Positions 50,395 to 63,534 of a stretch of 64,000 nt of DNA are shown one piece after another. The first letter of the stretch is position 1. Every line of letters begins with the position of its first letter. The notes beneath the pieces are model-generated. The model worked only from the letters and a program-made list of their open reading frames with translations, was not told the origin of the DNA and made no database searches. This stretch comes from Cymbidium sinense (taxonomy: Eukaryota > Streptophyta > Magnoliopsida > Asparagales > Orchidaceae), in assembly GCA_021442155.1 (NCBI GenBank), contig CM038221.1:32517906-32581905 (forward strand), read 5' to 3'. The position numbers and the translations under genes were made by a program.

Positions 50395-52267
50395 GGCAAA
50401 ATTTTAAAATAAATAGTTTCGTAATGCGGTTTAAGGCGAAAAATTTTTTTTTTTAGCAAAATACTGTGTCCATTGAACGGATGGCTCCGTCGACCATGTA
50501 ACAAGCGGTCGTCAGTTCAACGAGTTTTTTTTTTAAAAAAAAAAGAGGGCTTTAATATTTTGCGTGTCTCATCGGTGTTAGAATCTTACGAACTTGGTAT
50601 CTTTGGAATCAGCAAACTTTTCTACTTTCGTGTTGGTGAAATTTAGATTGTGGCGATATCTTTTTGAATCGCGCTTACTCTGAAATTTGAGGCTATCGTA
50701 TTTTCGCGTATTGGAGTCATACTGTAATCTAGCAAAATTAGTATCGTTGAAATTAACAAAATTTTTCTTTTCATGGTTGAAATTTACAATTATGACCGTC
50801 GCCAGTTCTCTTATTACAAGTATTTTTTTAACATTTTTTGTTAATTATAGCACAATTATTCTAATTTTTATATATTAATTGTTAATATAATTATCTGAGC
50901 TTTCTTCAGTGTAAATGCTAATTATGGCATGATTAATTAAAAAATATATTTTAATCTCTTTAAGGATTATGTGAAAAATGTAAAACTATTTGAACTATTC
51001 TAAAAAATTTCTTAAAGATTAATTATTTACCTTATTATAACATCATCCATCTTATCCAATATAATTAATAAATAAATTTATCCAAAACTCTCCATCATCT
51101 TATCCAATATAATTAATGTTTTAATAAAATTATGTAATTGAGTTTAATCAATTTTATATAAACCAAAGAAACTATCCAACTAAGTATGAATCTTAATATA
51201 ATTTTTAAGTTAAATATTTCTAAAAATAAAAATAAAATTATAAAATTTGATTTTATCAAATTTATAATTTCAAAAAATTATAGTAGGATCAAATACTTCA
51301 ATAAGAATAATCTAATAATGTTAAAAAGTAGTATAAAGAGAGTTCAAAAAAGCATAAATTAAATATTTAAAATATGATTATATTAAAATTGAGCGTCTCA
51401 ATGAATGAAATTCAACAAATCTAAGATTATTCACTTTTGATATCATTTCTATAATTAAATGCTGAAGAAGTGATCCATGATCAATAGAATTGACAATAAT
51501 CTTTCTAATAGAGGCTCTAGAATGCTTATCGGAATAACCAAATCTTACTCAAAAATATAAATGATCGTTCTCGAATGGCTAAACTTAGATCGTGAGATAT
51601 CACGAAGTTCTGAAAAATTCTAACAACAATTATTATTTATCATGTTAAGGATGATAATGTAAAAATTGTAAAACTATCTGAACTATTTTCAAAAATTTCT
51701 TAAAGATTAATTATTTATGTTATTATAACATCATCCTTAAAAGATTAAAATATATTTTTTAATTTCATGCTTAGCATTTACTGAAGAAGAAAAAAGATAA
51801 TTATATTAACGGTTAATATAAAAAAATTAGAATAATTGTGCTATAATTAACAAAAAATATATATTAAAAAAATACTTATAATGAGAAGCTGCGTCATCAG
51901 TCCAATCGTAAATTTCAATCAAATAAAAGTTGTAGAAAAAATATGTTATGATTTCCCGATACAATTCTTTCATGATAACTCGATCTGCAACCAAAATCTG
52001 ACAGATGCTCAAATTTATTTCCAAGATTTTTTGCACATTCGCTTCAGAGCCATAATCTTAAATTTTGACCAACATGAAGTTGTAGAAAATTTTGTTACAA
52101 AGATCTAAGTTGAAGATTCGATGTCATTATTGATATAAGCAAAATCTGAAAGGCTTTTTAAAAATTAAAAAAAAAAAAATCGACAGTTGAGCGGACGCTT
52201 GGCGTATGCGTGATCGTCTCGTTGAATGGAAAAGACAAGCCTAGGACTTTTATTTAAAAATTTTGCC
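50395..52267. mobile_element. 1,873-bp non-autonomous MULE-like inverted-repeat element
   Basis: Ends GGCAAAATTTT and AAAATTTTGCC, flanked by a perfect 9-bp duplication TTTTTCTTA (50386-50394 and 52268-52276). The two halves are inverted copies over about 600 bp each: diverged outside, and near-identical at about 50820-50990 against 51740-51875. The centre is a short AT-rich spacer. No coding domain. The GGC terminus, TSD length and subterminal phrases resemble MULE-A, suggesting a related family. It lies inside the copia leader. Confidence 0.85.
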
Positions 52268-52469
52268 TTTTTCTTATTATTATATTTAAAAAATGAAAAA
52301 AGATGAACCATTTTTTTTGAAATTGATGCTTTAAAAACCGTAAAGATGAATTCAGCATTTGCTTGATTTTATGAGCAATTAGTGATAATTACTTATAGTG
52401 CATCTTAAATGTTTTTTAATTTATATTAAGATAGTTATAAATATTACATTTATAATATAAAATGTTTCA

Positions 52470-52474
<5 letters not shown>

Positions 52475-52561
<87 letters not shown>
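52475..52561. repeat. (TA)n microsatellite, ~87 nt
   Basis: AT/TA run with one G interruption at about 52516. Confidence 0.95.
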
Positions 52562-52564
<3 letters not shown>

Positions 52565-53134
52565 AATCAAAAACATTTATATTTATTTCATTTAAAGCAT
52601 GATACAGTTTTTCTTCTGTTCGTTTAATTTGGTGGGCTTTTATTGAGTAAGTTAGAGGAAGCCCATTTTGTGTATATTAGTAACATTAACTCAATTGTTT
52701 AGATTTTCGATCTAAGGTTTTACATATTTAGATTGTAAATTATTCTGTTTATTATAGATTAAATGCAAACAATTGCTATTATTTTTATATAGCTTATTAA
52801 ATTTTCTTTCAAGCAGAAAATAGTTTATGTGCATATGTTTTTCTTTAGCATCCAAATTAAACTAATTAAATTAATATAAATCAACGCTTATTAAAATAGT
52901 TTCTAAAGTTTGATTTGTTGTCAATTGTTTGAAGTTAGTATAAATTGAAACAATTACTAGAATGATATAGTTGATATTCATTTTTTCAAAATAATTTAAA
53001 TTGAAATATTATGTCACCAAAGTGACCTCTATTACATCAACTTATTTAATTTTGAAATGTAAAAATATTACATAAGAATTATATTTAAATCTATGTGAAA
53101 AATAATGCAGGAAGATTATTTTTTTAAAATTTAT
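52562..53134. other. Copia leader remainder, no gene
   Basis: AT-rich sequence between the TA run and the LINE target site. No reading frame of note. Confidence 0.4.
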
Positions 53135-53150
53135 AATATTTGATAAACTT
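53135..53150. repeat. LINE target-site duplication, left copy
   Basis: AATATTTGATAAACTT, followed by a T run that corresponds to the LINE poly(A) tail on the minus strand. An identical 16-mer lies at 60991-61006. Confidence 0.92.
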
Positions 53151-54770
53151 TTTTTTGGAACCCTATATAGGGAATTTTATTGCCACAATAAAAGGTTACA
53201 AGGTCCTTAAGAGGATAAACTCAAAAAACTATTGCTCAAAGAGCTATATTCATCCTAGAGTGAATCCCAGACTAATTACTACCAAAACATATGAAAAAAA
53301 ATTGAAACAAAGCAAAAGGTACACATAAGCAAAAGAAAAAGCCATTGGACCATCAGTGATTCTTGAGGATGAGAAGTTTATACTTCAAGAGAAGGAACAC
53401 GCAAGAGAACAACAGGAATCGCAAACATCTAGAAGAAAAATTAGCGTTAAATTGATACAAGCTAAATTGAAGGTAGAAATAGAATAAGAGAGAAAAGATT
53501 GTGGAGAAAGGCTGGACTCAATCACACTAAATTAGAGCACAAACATGAGCATCCAATCTTCAAAGGAAGGGTTACATCGGTGCTACAACCAAAGAATGGT
53601 GAAATCATGACCATCATAGCCAACAAACGGGGACCAAACCATCCAATGGAAGAGAGTGTGATCATTAAGACAGCATACCAAAGTAGCTACATACACTATG
53701 GAAGAGAAGTACCAATCCAAATGATAAAGGGGTGGCAGCAATCCTTACTAAAATAATAAACACCAGACAGTGCCAACATAACAACAAAAATCATAGCCAA
53801 CAACACCCCAAGCAGAAGAAACCTCTTATTGAGGAAGTTAATAAGAGTTACCAGCTTACCAAGGCACAACCACATACACATGAGAGAGAAGGCAACACAG
53901 ATACAAATGATAAAGGAAGACACCATTTCCTTTTAAGAGAACCTAAATAGTGACAACATAATATCGAATGCAAGCCCAACAATTTAGGTCATGTAGAGAG
54001 TAACCGAATAGGTTTAGCAGTATAAATGAAAACATCCACTATATTAATAGCATGATTGCAACCATCTATATGCGGTTCAAAAAAGAACTCATAAGCAGTA
54101 GTGAATAAATCCATACAAAGCCATAATACTACGGTTAAATCTGTATAGACCACATCGGCATAACTCATCCACAAATAGGTAGAAACCATGGTTAACCAAT
54201 TAGCGACCAAAGAACAAAACCAATAACAAACCAACCATAGCTGACCAAAAAAATCGATGAATATATAAACATTGGAACCAAACCAAATAATGAGTCCAAT
54301 GAGAAAATATTGTAGGGGTATTAGACAAACAAACCACAAAAAAAGGAAGTTAATAACAATTAACCAAATATCACTAGTGGGGACAGTAGGGAAAGGTGGT
54401 AAGAAACAATCCCAAATGTTGAAGGAAGTAGCACTAATGGCAAGCAAGGTGAACAATCTAACCCATATAATAGGACAAATACTAGCTATCCAATAGTTGG
54501 GGCTACAACAAAATCCACCATTGCTGGATAACTAGAAAAAGGCTGTAGGGAGAAACAATAGGAAACCATGAAGTCTGAAAAGGGTAAGAAAAGCATAAAC
54601 CAAATAGTCACAAACAATCCATGGTTATTGGCACCCAACTAGAAAAAAAGGGACAAAAACAACCTAAGATGGAAGACTAGCTCCAACCCAAAAAAAAGGT
54701 GAAAGCAGTAAACAATAAAATAAATTATGATTCCCAAATCTCTTCCTAAAAAAAAGGAAGGAAAAATGTT
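53151..54770 (-). other. LINE 3' UTR
   Basis: A-rich on the plus strand, without a domain-bearing frame. The open frames here (for example 53989-54456 minus, a hydrophobic Trp/Phe-rich reading) match nothing known and are most likely composition artefacts. It ends in TTTTTTGG next to the target-site duplication. Confidence 0.6.
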
Positions 54771-57700
54771 TTAAGGACTTCTAACATAGGGCAGACCCGT
54801 TTTATCTAAATTCACAAGCCCTTGTAAGAGGGAAGGAATATCATCATTGGAGAATAGATTCACAGAAGAGGACTTTGCTCCCCAATCAGAGTCAGCACAC
54901 GAATTACCTTCCTGATAGATATTGGAAATATGATAATCAAGGGTGGTAGGAAGTCTCCTTGTATGGTTAAGTAAATAGAAAACTTCAGCATTGCCATAAG
55001 CTCCCGATTTTAATAATTCCAGAAGAAGGAGAGCATCAATTTCAAACCAAATTTTATGGAATCCTTTCTGAATGCAGACAGAAATCCCATAGTGGAGACC
55101 ATAAAGCTCGGCAAATAGTACAGAACAAGGTCTTAGAGGAGCAACAAAACTAGAGATCACATTTCCACTATAATCTCTTAAGATCCCCCCACAACCATAA
55201 AGCCATTAGAAACTGAACCATTATGTTAATCTTAATGACATGAAAATTAGGCTTTATCCAATATTTAATTTTATGAGTAGGCTCAAAATCAGAAGAAGGG
55301 AGAATAATCTCAAAGTTAGGGGCCATATATTTATAGCCTTTGAAACTAGAGGAAGTATGGATATCAGCTTTATAAAGAGACGTAATGCTTAGCATCATTT
55401 CTTTCCAACCAGATATACCACAGTAGAGTAGTGGCTAAAACAACTTTGACATGACCCTTAGATGTATAAGAGAAAAAATTTCAAGAAGTTGCATGATAGA
55501 GAGTGATCCATCAAAATGGAGAGTATTTAATATACTATCATACTAGCTCCAAACTTTAGCAGCAATAGGGCCATTCACGAAGACATGATCCACAGTTTCA
55601 ATGTGAAGACAACATTGGCATTTAGGGTTTGTTTGGTTGCTTGCATTTGGAATGCAGTGTAAAAGGAATGCTGTAAAATAAATTGAATAAAAGGATTACT
55701 TTATAGTTGTTTGGTTGAGAGCTTTACAAATTGACTTTGCTTTAATTGTTTGGTTGACAAAATATATTGTAAAATAAATTTGACATCTCATTATGGCGGC
55801 GGAGAAATTCTAAAAGATGTGATGCAGGAGAATATACCAAGTAGAGGAAAAGTAAAAACATTAGAGTGGCATTACGGCCAAGTATATCATCACACTTGTC
55901 AACATTTATCCAAATCTTGCAAATTAAATCTAATAATCTAGTGTTGAAATGCATTACATTACACAAATTTTACTTGCAACCAAAATAGACCCAGGGAGGT
56001 GGAAACCTTTTAAAGGAGGGTGGCATAATGTTGTTATTCTTTAGAACCGAGAATGAGGTGGGGATAAAATACTCCAGATTTTCGTGAAAACTAACGACTC
56101 TTGAATTTTAAGTTTGAAAGCATGCCAAACATCCTTAAAAACAAAATCTCCAGAGGAGAAATTTTTAAAAAGGATTTGGTCAGATTTATTAAAACCTAGA
56201 CTAATATTAAGAATTTTGTTTACTATCACATTAGGGACATTGAAAAGTAATTGAGCTACATCCCAAGTGTTATGCGTAATGAAATGATTAACCTTAAGCC
56301 TCTCAGTGGAATGATTATTAAGTAAAGAATCAATAGAACCTCAGCCCAATCAATTATCTTGCCAAAAGAAGGATGATCACGAATTCACACCACAAGAGAT
56401 CAAATTCTCTGATACTTGATATTACAAATCTTCTCACACAGAATCCCCATTTGTAAGGGCAAGTGAATGTTCCCTTGTTGGCAAGCATAAATTACAACCA
56501 AAGCATGATTATTTAAGATTCTACCACATTTTATATGAAAAATATTTAATGGAGTCTTCTAAAGTTTTGCAACCTAAACCACCTTCATTCAAAGGCCCAC
56601 AAGTTATGCCTAACTAATGAGTCTCTAGAGATGAGGTAGAACCAATATTAATAAGTCTATTAATCCTTTTAATAATTAAACTGGTAGGCACAATAGTGGA
56701 CAACAGATAGAAAGGCAAAGAGCGAAGAATACTTTTGATCAGGATAAGTCTTGCACAAAAGGAGAGTAAGTGGAACTCCCAAGAGAAAGTTTTCTTATAT
56801 ATTTTATGAATAACTTCATCAAATAGTGAAGATCTTTTCATTCCTCGATATAAAGGAGTACCCAGGTACTTAATAGGCAGGGTTTGATGTGCAAAGCCCA
56901 TAATATTCTTAATAGTATAGATCCTAGATGATGAAATCGACAAACTAGAAATAAAACAATTTTTGTCAAGGTTAATTTTCAAATAACTTTCCTACCAAAC
57001 AAAGTAAGGAATTTACATAACTTGTTAATGTAAAGAGTAGAACCATTGCAGAATATAATGAAATCATCAGCAAAGTTGAGGTGGGAAATGGGAAAGCCAC
57101 CCCTAGTTTTGTAGTATATATTTGGAATTTTACAAAACATGCTCAAGACTTCTAGAGAGATATTCCAGTAATATGAAAAGAGCCGAGAGGGATCCCCTTG
57201 CCTCAACCCATGAGAGGAAGAAGAAGCCATGAACCTATTAATAATAAGTAAAGAAAACTAAGAGTTCTCAATACTATTCTTAATTAAAGTAATAAATTGA
57301 TTAGAGAATCCAAATAGAGTTAAAATTTTATAAAGGAAATCCCAACCAATGTTATCATAAGCTTTGGAAATGTCCAGCTTAAAAAGTAGGTTACCACAAC
57401 GAACCTTAGCATTTAAATCATGGACGATCTCTTGGGCTATCATAACATTATCAGAAATAGATCGACCTTTAACAAAACCAGTTTGGTTGGGGAGATAATT
57501 TTAGGAAGTAGAATACTTAGTCTTTTAGCCACAATCTTAGAGATGAGCTTATTAAAAAAAGAGCAAAGGCTAATTATAAATGGCTCTAAGTTCAGATTCT
57601 CTATTTTGGGATTAAAATAATAGAAGTGCTAGAGAAATATTTGGGGAAGTTACTCCCTTGAAAAAATCCATTACAGCTTTAATCAAATCTTCTTTAATGA

Positions 57701-59045
57701 TATGCCAGCATTTTTGAAAAAATAAGGTAGTACACTAGCTATCATCTGGACCAGCAACCAAATCTGTATTCATCTTATGCAAAATGTTAGAAATTTTGAA
57801 TTCAGAGGGTAATGAAGTAAGCATAATGTTATCTTCATCCAAGATGAGATTAGGAATAACTTTAGGCAATGAAATCTCATCATAAGTCACATTTTTATTA
57901 AGGAGCTCAGTAAAGAAGGAAACACTAGAGTAAATAAGCTCTTTATTATCAGTACACCAGCTATCATCATTTGTTTTAATTTGTTTTAATTTTTTAATGT
58001 GATTTAAAGCAATTTTCTTTTCAACCATTGCATGAAAATATTTGGTATTTCTATCTCCATCAGATATCTATTTTATAGAAGCTTTTTTCCACCAATAGGT
58101 CTCCTCCATGTCTTGATAGCATGTTAACCTATCTTTGGCTTGAGTTAATAAGGCATTTTTGGATGGATCATTAATGATAGCATCTTCTAAAACCATAACC
58201 TCATGTTCTAATTATTTGATATTGGCAAAAAGATTTTTGAAGCAGTGTTTGTTCCACCAATTGAGGCATTATTTTAGCCTTTTTAATTTGAACCATAATC
58301 TCATCATTTTCATAATAGAATCATCAGGATGGAGAGGTTCGCCCCAATTACTAGCAACCACCTCCATAAATCTATCATCCATAAGCCACATATTTTGAAA
58401 ACGGAATGGAATATGAGAGGAGGGTTTATACTAGCCTTAACGATGATGAGCAAGGGGAATGATCAAATAGGGTTACTAAGATGTTCACAGGTAATAGGAA
58501 AAATATTGATCCATAGATCATTAGCAGATCTAATCTTTGTTGCACGTAGTTATTCCAAGTGAAATGAGATCCAATAAAACCAATATCAAGATGACAATCC
58601 AGGATCATGTTATTGAATTCCTCCATGGAGAATAGGTTAAGAGCATTACCACCAACTTGTTCAAGAGGAAGAGATAATGTTAAAGTCCCCACCCACGTTG
58701 AGGAAGAGAAGGCGAGATCTTCCCAATCCTTACCATACCATTATAGGCATAGACAAAAGACCCAAAGCAACACCAATTATCATAAGTAATTTTAAAATTT
58801 ACAACCTGATGTAAATCATGCATAACTTGCAAAATAAAGGGACTCATCCAAAAAATCCAAAAATTATTACTCGAGTTAGCAAAGAAATTATCAAAACCAA
58901 TTATTCTAGCAATGGAAGCAATGTTAGAAGGAAGAATAAAGGGTTCCAAAATGGCCAAGAAAGAAATATTATGAGAACGAACTAAATTATTGATTATGTT
59001 TCTAAGAGAGAGGGTTCCAATCCCTCTCGCATTCCAAATAAGGAA
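54771..59045 (-). pseudogene. LINE ORF2 relic: endonuclease, reverse transcriptase, RNase H
   Basis: Encodes the enzyme for target-primed reverse transcription. The AP-type endonuclease opens with WNARGIGTLSLRNI (about 59010) and AILEPFILPSN with the catalytic Glu, and closes with FDHSP (about 58450; family SDHSP). The reverse transcriptase shows FKLDISKAYDNIGWDFLY (about 57390), HGLRQGDPSRLFS (about 57200), the active site FADD (about 57070; family YADD) and KYLGTPLY (about 56870). A CQCCLHIETVDHVF zf-RVT-like piece is at about 55600. The C-terminal RNase H domain has AELYGLHYGISV, WFEIDALLLLELL and NSCADSDWG (54771-55160). More than ten stops or shifts break the frame. A 368-bp MITE sits in the zf-RVT region. 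Confidence 0.88.
55625..55992. mobile_element. MITE inside LINE ORF2
   Basis: Left end GGGTTTGTTTGGTTGC. The right end GCAACCAAAATAGACCC is its near reverse complement. The ~330-bp interior is AT-rich and non-coding. AGGG flanks both sides but is too short to assign a TSD. The resemblance to GGGTCTGTTTGGTTGC-type plant MITEs is from memory. Confidence 0.72.
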
Positions 59046-59064
59046 AGAAACTATTTACGTTAGA

Positions 59065-60950
59065 GGAGATCAGTAACTCCGCAAAGGAAATTTAGATTTA
59101 GAGGATTTATTTTTTTTCTTAAAAACTGTCTGAAATTTATTGGCCATTTACACAGCATCACCGTCAGATAATGATTGATCAAGAAATTGCTTGGAAAAAA
59201 GAGGCCAATGGGGTTGTAGGCCATTTCACCTTCTTCCAATTCATTGTTATATTGTAAAGTCGGATTAGGAATCAGGTCAAGGTTAGAAGAGGAAGCACAA
59301 GAAGGATTAGAGGCACACAAATAACTAAATAAGGAGTAGAAACTATCTCTAAATATTGCACATCAACCATTCCTTCATGATCATTCTCTTTACCTTTGAT
59401 TCAGGGTGTCAAAGAGTTAGGAATAGGTGAATTGGGTAGAGAATAAGCAACCATAAGGGGTGCCAAACTGCTATTAGTAACATTAATGCCAATATTATTG
59501 TAGTTTAAGTGATTTCCATTAGAAGAGACCGCATCATTATTAGCAAGCGTGTCATTCTGCAGATTATCAAGCATAGCCACCGTAGTATACCATCAGGAAA
59601 TTGCTTGGAAAAAAGAGGCCCATGGGGTTGTAGGCCATTTCACCTTCTTCCAATACATTATTATAATGTAAAGTTGAATTAGGAATAAGGTCAAGATTAG
59701 AAGAGGAAGTACAAGAAGGATTAGAGGTGGGCAGCACACAAATAACTAAATAAGGAGTAGAAAGTATCTCTAAATATTGTACATCAGCCATTCCTTCATG
59801 ATCATTCTCTTTATCTTTGATTCAGGGTGTCAAAGAGTTAGGAATAGGTGCATAGATAATAACCATATTTTAGCATGTAACATTAATGCCAATATTATTG
59901 TAGTTTAAGTGATTTCCATTAGAAGAGAGCATCATTAAGAGCGTGCCATTCTGTTCAAGCAGAATCTAATCAATTGAGGGATAGGAAGCTCAAGCAATGG
60001 CCTCGATTCAGAGGTATTAGAGACCAAAGCATTTTGTGATTTAATCAAGTGAGCCTTAAGAGATGAAGCGACTTTAGGAAGCACAACTCTTGAGATGTGT
60101 GAACCACAAAAGCATTAAAATCCCATGCCCATGAATTTTACAATGAGAATAAAATAGGAAAGTTTTAAACTCCACTTTTGTAAATAACCATATTTCCTGA
60201 GCTAACCAAATTTCCTTTGGGTATTTTTTAGTTATATCCAACTCAACAAGTATCCAGCAATAGATGACCTTGTGTTGAGTATCATCCAATTGGAGAGGCC
60301 AACAACCACGAAATTCGGATTAAAGAAATGCACACGTAAATTAGGGAATGAATATCCAGATAGGAACAATAGGAGACTCCTCCTTAATGTCAAAATATGG
60401 TGTCCATTTCAACAAACGCATTTGACAGTTGAAAATAAAATTCGATCGTCTAGAAAAAACTCAAGAATAGTCTAGATCATTAGAAAGCTAAATCAGAACA
60501 TGGTGCGGATCTATCAATCCAATAGAAAAAACACTTGAGAGCTTCAAACTATGAAAAAAGGATCGAATATTCTCCATAGTAGGACGCCGCAGTGCAAATT
60601 TACCAACCAATGTAAATTTAAACGGTTTAACAAGCCTTTCCACCAATCACATAATCATGGGTACCGAAAAGAAGTAGAGATGAGATCAAGTGGCACACCT
60701 ATTTTGTTTGCCTTACCCACAAGAACATCTTTGAATAATTTAGATGCCAGGGACGGATTGGATCTAGAGATCCATGAGGGTTTAGGAAGTTTCACGAGAG
60801 AAGTTGGGTTTCCCCAGAGGGAACATATGTATCCATGATTAGCCTTGCATGTCAAACAACCAAACCTGTCGAGATGAAAGAGGTGCCAAGAAAGCCACAC
60901 GACGAAAAGGGGAGATGGAAATTGCCAGAGCACGGCAAGGTGAGGGCTAG
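59065..60950 (-). pseudogene. LINE ORF1 relic (DUF4283-type with zinc knuckle)
   Basis: ORF1 proteins of plant L1 elements bind the element RNA. Minus-strand fragments show SLASKLFKDVLVGKA (about 60740), ILVELDITKKYPKEIWLA (about 60230) and FYSHCKIHGHG (about 60140), a zinc-knuckle-like motif in which the first Cys is now Tyr. The Asn/Leu-rich tail ends at 59065, just before the endonuclease. Multiple frame changes. A ~400-bp internal tandem duplication lies at 59187-59950. Confidence 0.72.
59187..59950. repeat. ~400-bp tandem duplication in LINE ORF1
   Basis: Copy A (59187-59567) and copy B (59601-59950) share TTGCTTGGAAAAAAGAGGCC, AAGGATTAGAGG and ATTAATGCCAATATTATTG, offset by about 414 bp falling to about 401 bp. 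The two copies have diverged, with small deletions in B. Confidence 0.88.
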
Positions 60951-60990
60951 GGCGATTGAAATTTAAATGAATGAAATTAAATTCTATTGA

Positions 60991-61006
60991 AATATTTGAT
61001 AAACTT
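60991..61006. repeat. LINE target-site duplication, right copy
   Basis: AATATTTGATAAACTT, identical to 53135-53150. Confidence 0.92.
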
Positions 61007-61283
61007 ATGTTAATCATGCATACAATATGTCGATCTAAAGATAGGTAAATTATCGAATTTATTATTATCATATTTGTTGATTGAAATTTTAAGAGTACCA
61101 TTTACAAATTTGTTATTTCTGTTCAAAGACTAAATCACAATATTTTGTTAGGTATCTTATATGTGCCATTTTATTAAATATTTCATTTAAAGCATGTATT
61201 TTGTTAATATTTTAGTTTACATTATATATACATAAGGAAATGACAATGTTGTTAATTGTACATATTTTTGTTCTTTTCAGTTA

Positions 61284-62075
61284 ATGTTTTCTATATCTGC
61301 CAATTTGAATAACATTTCAGTGCTTAACGACACTAACTATAAGAAATGGAAAGAGCATATCACCATAGTTCTTGGGTGTATGGATCTTGACTATGCGATC
61401 TGAACCAAACATCCTCTCGCCCTTACTACAGAAAGCACTATTGAATAAAAGAATAATTTTTGAAAAATAGGATCGTTCTAATTGCATGAGTCTTATGATC
61501 ATGAAGCATTCCATTCCAGCAATCATAAGAGGTGCAATACCTGAAGAGGAATGTGCTAAAAAGTTCTAATCTAAATATCAGTTTATTTTATTAGTTCTGA
61601 AAAGGTCGAAGCGAGTATTATTCTTAGTAAACTTGTTTCAAAGCTATATAAAGGCAACGAAAACATAAGAGAGTATATTATGGAGATGTCTAATTTTGTT
61701 ACTAGCTAAGAGTATTAAAATTAGAGATGCTTGATGACATTCTTATGCACTTAGTTTTGATCTCTCTTCCTGAACAATTTAATCCTTTTAAGATAAGTTA
61801 TAATACTAAAAAATAGACTCTTAATGAGCTCATTGCTCAAAGTGTGCAAGAGAAAGAAAGATTAAAGCATGATAAAATAGAAAGTGCTCACTTGGCTATT
61901 TCCTCTTGTGGCATTGTTACTAAAAGAAAAAAGATTTATAAAGTCAAAAAGTAGATAAAAGGACTTCATAAGGTGCAGAAATAAGTTAATGTTGTTAGTT
62001 ATTTCTTTTGCAAAAGTCTAATCAAGAAGGATTATCCCAAGTATACAAATTGGCTCGTGAAAAGGGTAAACTTAT
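61284..62075 (+). pseudogene. Copia gag relic
   Basis: Capsid gene of the copia element. From the ATG at 61284: NLNNISVLNDTNYKKWKEHI then VLGCMDLDYAI before a stop. Later pieces read HEAFHSSNH-like, SEKVEASIILSKLVSKLYKG and ENIREYIMEMSNFV, and a zinc-knuckle remnant FFCKSLIKKDYPKY lies at about 62000. Many stops. The ATG is preceded by TTTTCAG, which could be chance. Confidence 0.82.
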
Positions 62076-62109
62076 CAACTTTATTTGTTAGTTAATTTAT
62101 CCTTAGTAC

Positions 62110-63521
62110 CAAATCACTTGGTGGATAGATACATGTAACTACTCACATAAGTGTGACTATGCGGTTGTTCGAGGACCAATTCCAATGTTAAAAGTTCATG
62201 TGGAAATGATAATAAAGCTTCTGAAGCTATGATATATATATATTCAAGAATCGTTGTATTTTCAATTTACATGAGACTTTTTATATACTGTCATTTTGAC
62301 AAAATTTAACTTATATTTTTTGTTTGGACAAATTTTATTATTCTTGTTCAGTTGGAATTGAAAATTTTAGTCTCTTCCATAATTCAAATATTATTGGTGC
62401 TTGTTCTTTGATTGATAATCTATATAAATTAAATATTTTTTGCTTAACAAATTAATGAAATTTTGCATGCAAATAATTTTGGTACAAAATGAAAATAATG
62501 AATGAGAATTCATATATGTTATGACACAAGCATTTAGGACATATTTCTAAATAAATTATTGAAAAACTTGTGAAAGAATTGATTCCCTTGATTTTTTAGA
62601 TAATAAACTTTATATAGAATGTATCAAGGGAAAAAAATAACTATTAAGAAAATTAGTGCTACTAGAAGTTTAAGCATCTTGGAATTAATTCATACGAATA
62701 TTTGTGATTCATTCCCCACAGCTACTTAGAATGACCAACAATATTTTATTACTTTTTATAGATAATTATTCTCATTATGGGTATTTATACTTGATTCATG
62801 AGAAGCCACAGTCAGTGGATGTATTCAAAATTTTTATGGTTGAAGTTGAAAATCAACTTAGAAAGAAAATAAAAGTTGTCAAATCTGACCGTGATGGTGA
62901 ATACTATGACAGATATGATGGATCGGGTGAACAACGTTCAGGCCATTTTGCCAAATATTTAGCAAAATGTGACATTGTCCTCAATACACCATACTAGAGA
63001 CTCTAAGTCAAAATAATATAGCTAAGAGATGAAATCGGACCCTTATGGATATGGTTAGAAGTATGATAAATCATTCTTTCTTACCAAAATCACTTTGGGG
63101 AGAAGTCTTAAAGATTGTAGTTTACATCCTTAATAGAGTTCCAAGTAAAATAGTAACTAAAACATTATATGAATTATGGATTGAGAAGAAGCCTAGCATT
63201 AGACATCTTCATATCTAGGGATGTCCAAATTTGCCATATAAGCCTAATGAAAGAAAGTTGGACTCAAGAACTATTAGCTACTATTTTATTGGACACCCAG
63301 AAAGGTCGAATGGTTTTAAGTTTTATGACTCTTCAAATAAATCCATTTTCAAGACGAGCAATGCTAAATTTATTAAGCAAGTTGAATATGATGGGAGTAA
63401 AAAACTTAGAAAATTTATATTTAAAGAGAAATTTATTACTCTTTCGATAGTTACAATAGAAAATGATCAGATAATTTTACCTGATCTTATTCAAGTTATA
63501 AATGCAGATAATCAAAATTAA
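62110..63521 (+). pseudogene. Copia pol relic: protease and integrase
   Basis: Protease remnant WWIDTCNYSHK at about 62120, where the family has WIDTGATTHI, so the active-site Gly is lost. A pre-integrase piece reads FRTYF/LGHIS-like (about 62530), and CIKGK lies at about 62622. The integrase core: LELIHTNICDSFPTAT (about 62680), ITFIDNYSHYGYLYLIH (a 97-codon frame, 62704-62997), VVKSDRDGEYYDRY with its catalytic Asp, then shifted [14 protein letters not shown] and SLWGEVLK pieces. The tail (63231-63521) reads YKPNERKLDSRTISYYFIGH. Several frame changes. Confidence 0.85.
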
Positions 63522-63534
63522 AGAAATCCATCTA

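Larger units (their letters stand above)
53151..60990 (-). mobile_element. L1-type LINE, 7.84 kb, minus strand
   Basis: Bounded by a perfect 16-bp target-site duplication. From 5' (60990) to 3' (53151): ORF1 relic (about 60950-59065), ORF2 relic with endonuclease, reverse transcriptase, zf-RVT-like region and RNase H (about 59045-54771), a 3' UTR of about 1.6 kb, and a short A tail after a CCCTATATAGGG palindrome. It appears full length but carries many stops and shifts. A MITE interrupts ORF2 (55625-55992). It is inserted in the copia leader, so it is younger than that element. Confidence 0.9.

Noticed and set aside
53989..54456. 155-codon minus-strand frame as a membrane protein
   Set aside because: It lies in the LINE 3' UTR. 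Its hydrophobic make-up is the complement of A-rich sequence and no family is recognisable.
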